Positions 61,588 through 64,000 of a stretch of 64,000 bases of DNA are shown here, in pieces. The translations under genes were made by a program, and so were the position numbers. The DNA comes from Scatomonas sp963930955 (lineage in GTDB: Bacteria > Bacillota > Clostridia > Lachnospirales > Lachnospiraceae). How positions within the stretch are numbered: position 1 is the first letter of the stretch; the number at the start of each line of letters is the position of its first letter. Under the pieces are notes generated by a model. It was not told the origin of the DNA. It did not search any database and worked only from the letters and a program-made list of their open reading frames with translations. The stretch spans positions 558,001 to 622,000 of the forward strand of contig OZ006967.1 in NCBI GenBank assembly GCA_963930955.1, written 5' to 3'.

Positions 61588-63492
61588 TTATCTCCTCTGA
61601 TCTTCCTTTCGCCGGTATGCTTCCAGATATACCAGCAGCACCGATATATCCGCCGGAGATACCCCGGAAATCCTGGAGGCCTGTCCCAGATTCGCCGGAC
61701 GATAGGCCGCCAGCTTCTGCCTGGCTTCGATCCGGAGACTTCCCACATCCTGATAATCCAAATCCTCCGGGATCTTTTTGCTTTCCATTTTTTTAAACTG
61801 TTCTACCTGTTTTTGCTGGCGTTTAATATATCCCTCATATTTAATGCAGATATTTACCTGTTCCCTGACTCCCTCTGTCAGAACAGGACGATCCGGATCG
61901 ATCACCTGGATTTTTTCATAATCCAGTTCCGGTCTCCGCACCAATTCTGCCAGGGAGCATCCGCTGGTTAAAGGTGTGGAACCCTGTTCTTCCAGAAACT
62001 TCTGCACCTCCGGACTCATTCCCACAAAAGTATGGGAGAGACGCTCCGTTTCTTCTCCGATTTTTCTTTCCTTTTCCAGAACCTCTTTGTACTGTTCCTC
62101 GCTTACCAGCCCCGCTTCATAGCCATATTTCCGCAATCTGAGATCCGCGTTATCCTGCCGCAGAAGAAGACGGTACTCCGCCCGGCTGGTCATCATCCGG
62201 TAAGGCTCATGGGTTTCCTTGGTAACCAGATCATCAATCAGCACGCCAATGTAAGCTTCTGACCGGTCAAGGATCAGCGGATCCTTTCCCTGGATTTCCC
62301 GGACTGCATTAATTCCGGCCATAAGTCCCTGAGCAGCCGCCTCCTCATAGCCGGAACTTCCATTAAACTGGCCGCCGGAAAAAAGTCCGCGGATCTTTTT
62401 AAACTCCAGAGAAGCCTTCAGCTGTACAGGGTTGATACAGTCATATTCAATCGCGTAGGCGTTGCGGACAATCCTGGCATGTTCCAGACCTGCCACGGAA
62501 TGGTACATGGCTTCCTGCACATCTTCCGGAAGAGAACTGGACATGCCCCCCACATACATTTCGTTTGTATAAAGCCCCTCCGGCTCCAGAAATACCTGAT
62601 GGCGGTTTTTATCAGCAAATTTTACCACTTTATCTTCAATGGAGGGGCAGTATCTGGGGCCTGTTCCCTGGATCCTGCCGGAATACAGGGGAGAACGGTC
62701 CAGATTTTCCCGGATGATTTCATGGGTTTTTTCATTTGTGTAGGTCAGCCAGCAGGAAACCTGAGAGATCTGCACACTTTCCGGATCTGTTGAAAAGGAA
62801 AAAGGAATTACCCTTTCATCCCCCAGCTGTTCCTGCATTTTACTGAAATCTACGGTTCTTCCGTCTATCCTTGCCGGAGTTCCTGTTTTGAACCGCAGCA
62901 TTTCAATACCGTTTTTTTTCAGAGATTCCGTCAGATGGGTGGCTGCCTGCAGGCCATTGGGGCCTGTATAGGTACTGACGTCCCCGTAAATACATCTGGC
63001 ATTTAAATAAACACCTGTACAGAGCACAGCCGCACGGCAGTAATACACAGCTCCTGAAACTGTTTTAACTCCCTTCAGAATTCCGTTTTCCGTCTCAATT
63101 TCGGAAACCTCCGCCTGCTTTATGGTGAGATGTTCTGTATTTTCCAGAACTTTTCTCATACTTCTGCTGTACTCGCTTTTATCCGCCTGGGCTCTGAGGG
63201 AATGAACCGCCGGTCCTTTAGATTTATTCAGCATTTTGGACTGGATAAAGGTTCTGTCAATATTTTTCCCCATTTCTCCTCCCAGGGCATCGATTTCTCT
63301 TACCAGATGGCCTTTGGAGGTTCCTCCAATATTGGGATTGCAGGGCATAAGGGCAATACTGTCTACACTGACTGTAAAAAGAATTGTTTCCATTCCCAGT
63401 CTGGCTGCTGCCAGCGCCGCTTCACAGCCTGCATGCCCGGCTCCGATCACCGCAATATCATAATGTTCTTCTACTCTTGGCATCTTATCCAC
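61588..63492 (-). CDS. mnmG: tRNA uridine-5-carboxymethylaminomethyl enzyme MnmG
   Basis: 634 residues. FAD Rossmann motif VIGAGHAGCEAALAAARLGM near 16-35, then MPCNPNIGGTSKGHLVREID near 49 and GIYGDVSTYTGPNGL-like text near 170. The C-terminal helical domain binds MnmE. With MnmE it modifies U34 in the wobble position of several tRNAs using FAD, methylene-THF and glycine or ammonium. Between mnmE (3-bp gap) and rsmG. Confidence 0.97.
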   Translation of the reverse strand: MDKMPRVEEHYDIAVIGAGHAGCEAALAAARLGMETILFTVSVDSIALMPCNPNIGGTSKGHLVREIDALGGEMGKNIDRTFIQSKMLNKSKGPAVHSLRAQADKSEYSRSMRKVLENTEHLTIKQAEVSEIETENGILKGVKTVSGAVYYCRAAVLCTGVYLNARCIYGDVSTYTGPNGLQAATHLTESLKKNGIEMLRFKTGTPARIDGRTVDFSKMQEQLGDERVIPFSFSTDPESVQISQVSCWLTYTNEKTHEIIRENLDRSPLYSGRIQGTGPRYCPSIEDKVVKFADKNRHQVFLEPEGLYTNEMYVGGMSSSLPEDVQEAMYHSVAGLEHARIVRNAYAIEYDCINPVQLKASLEFKKIRGLFSGGQFNGSSGYEEAAAQGLMAGINAVREIQGKDPLILDRSEAYIGVLIDDLVTKETHEPYRMMTSRAEYRLLLRQDNADLRLRKYGYEAGLVSEEQYKEVLEKERKIGEETERLSHTFVGMSPEVQKFLEEQGSTPLTSGCSLAELVRRPELDYEKIQVIDPDRPVLTEGVREQVNICIKYEGYIKRQQKQVEQFKKMESKKIPEDLDYQDVGSLRIEARQKLAAYRPANLGQASRISGVSPADISVLLVYLEAYRRKEDQRR

Positions 63493-63495
63493 CCT

Positions 63496-64000
63496 TTACT
63501 TTCCTGTACAGAATTTGGAAAAAATTTCATTTACCAGATCTTCTCCCACCGATTCTCCCAAAATATTTCCCAGCGCCTCATAGGCGCCCATCAGATCAAT
63601 AGAGAAAAAATCCTCCGGCATACCTTCATAAATGCTGTTTTCCACCAGTTCCAGGCTTTTTTCCGCCTCTTCCAGAGCCTGACGGTGTCTGACACTGGTA
63701 ATATAGATTTCGTCGCTTAAAGAAATGCCGCCCTGAAAAAACAGCTGCTGGACCGCTCCTTCCAGCTCCTCAATACCTTTCTTTTCTTTTACGGAAATTG
63801 AGATCACCGGCGCATCCAGTTTGTTTCTTACTTCCTGTTCCTCCACCGCTGTCTCAAGATCATTTTTATTTAAAAGTACAATGGTCTTTTTATCCTGGAT
63901 TAATTCTATGATTTTTTCGTCATTTTCATCCAAAGGCATCGATCCGTCCACTACATACAAAATCAGATCCGCATCTCCTGCCTGCTCTCTGGCTCTTTCA
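63496..64000 (-). CDS. mnmE: tRNA modification GTPase MnmE, C-terminal part
   Basis: The frame runs off the right edge; 167 residues are visible. NKND (NKxD, guanine recognition) is near the start, preceded by the switch-side YVVDGSMPLDENDE. The helical C-terminal domain ends in FSKFCTGK, with the conserved Cys of the C(I/L/T)GK tail needed for catalysis. The G1-G3 motifs lie outside. GTP-driven partner of MnmG. First gene of this operon in the window and adjacent to the expected origin. Confidence 0.96.
   Translation of the reverse strand, partial: ERAREQAGDADLILYVVDGSMPLDENDEKIIELIQDKKTIVLLNKNDLETAVEEQEVRNKLDAPVISISVKEKKGIEELEGAVQQLFFQGGISLSDEIYITSVRHRQALEEAEKSLELVENSIYEGMPEDFFSIDLMGAYEALGNILGESVGEDLVNEIFSKFCTGK

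Overview
The window looks like a chromosomal segment from an anaerobic gut Firmicute, most likely Lachnospiraceae (Clostridia). Reasons: moderate GC in core genes; peroxide defence built from PerR and two rubrerythrins; a T-box in front of ileS; canonical parS sites; and the origin-proximal order mnmE-mnmG-rsmG ... parA-parB-DUF4446-serS at the right end. The origin should lie just beyond position 64000. Most genes are on the minus strand, so they run in the direction of a fork leaving that origin. No rRNA operon, CRISPR array or prophage was seen.

Left part (1-22.4 kb), core metabolism and translation. The 3' end of a TraX-like gene is followed by an array of eight 53-bp repeats, each with a hairpin. 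Next come a TetR-controlled alpha-glucan operon (tetR, GH13 amylase, glgB), metG-tatD, perR and two rubrerythrins of opposite domain order, a secreted DUF1002 protein, rsmA with a TPR/AAA ATPase, and ileS-glgP behind a T-box leader with an AUC specifier. A lipoprotein, an exonuclease and an HD hydrolase close this part.

Middle part (22.5-37.2 kb), a decaying accessory island starting at a tRNA-Arg(CCU) gene that has a broken 5' copy beside it. It holds a DUF3791/DUF3990 locus, an AT-rich AlbA/Schlafen-type ATP-binding gene broken by one base, an IS21-family element with a frameshifted istA, an IS66 remnant still flanked by a near-perfect 8-bp duplication, Fic, a DinJ/YafQ pair with a toxin frameshift in A8, and an AAA/DUF4143 ATPase. 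It also holds remnants of SLOG, XRE, dUTPase, sortase B and DUF1287 genes. Many remnants keep both ends of the gene but have lost the middle. A 277-bp, almost fully self-complementary element sits inside the DUF1287 gene, and removing it appears to restore the reading frame exactly.

Right part (37.4-64 kb), core again: AraC-lacZ, a tandem glycine riboswitch with an AGCS symporter, an M20 amidohydrolase, an MBOAT/DHHW acyl-transfer operon, DUF3881, serS, DUF4446, parB and parA with two parS sites, a Gld-type ABC operon, a membrane glycosyltransferase-like protein, rsmG, mnmG and the end of mnmE. Two short relatives of the 277-bp element lie here, one in the leader of the MBOAT operon and one 21 bp from a parS site. 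This three-copy palindromic family (44, 53 and 277 bp) and the 53-bp hairpin array are the least explained signals in the window.
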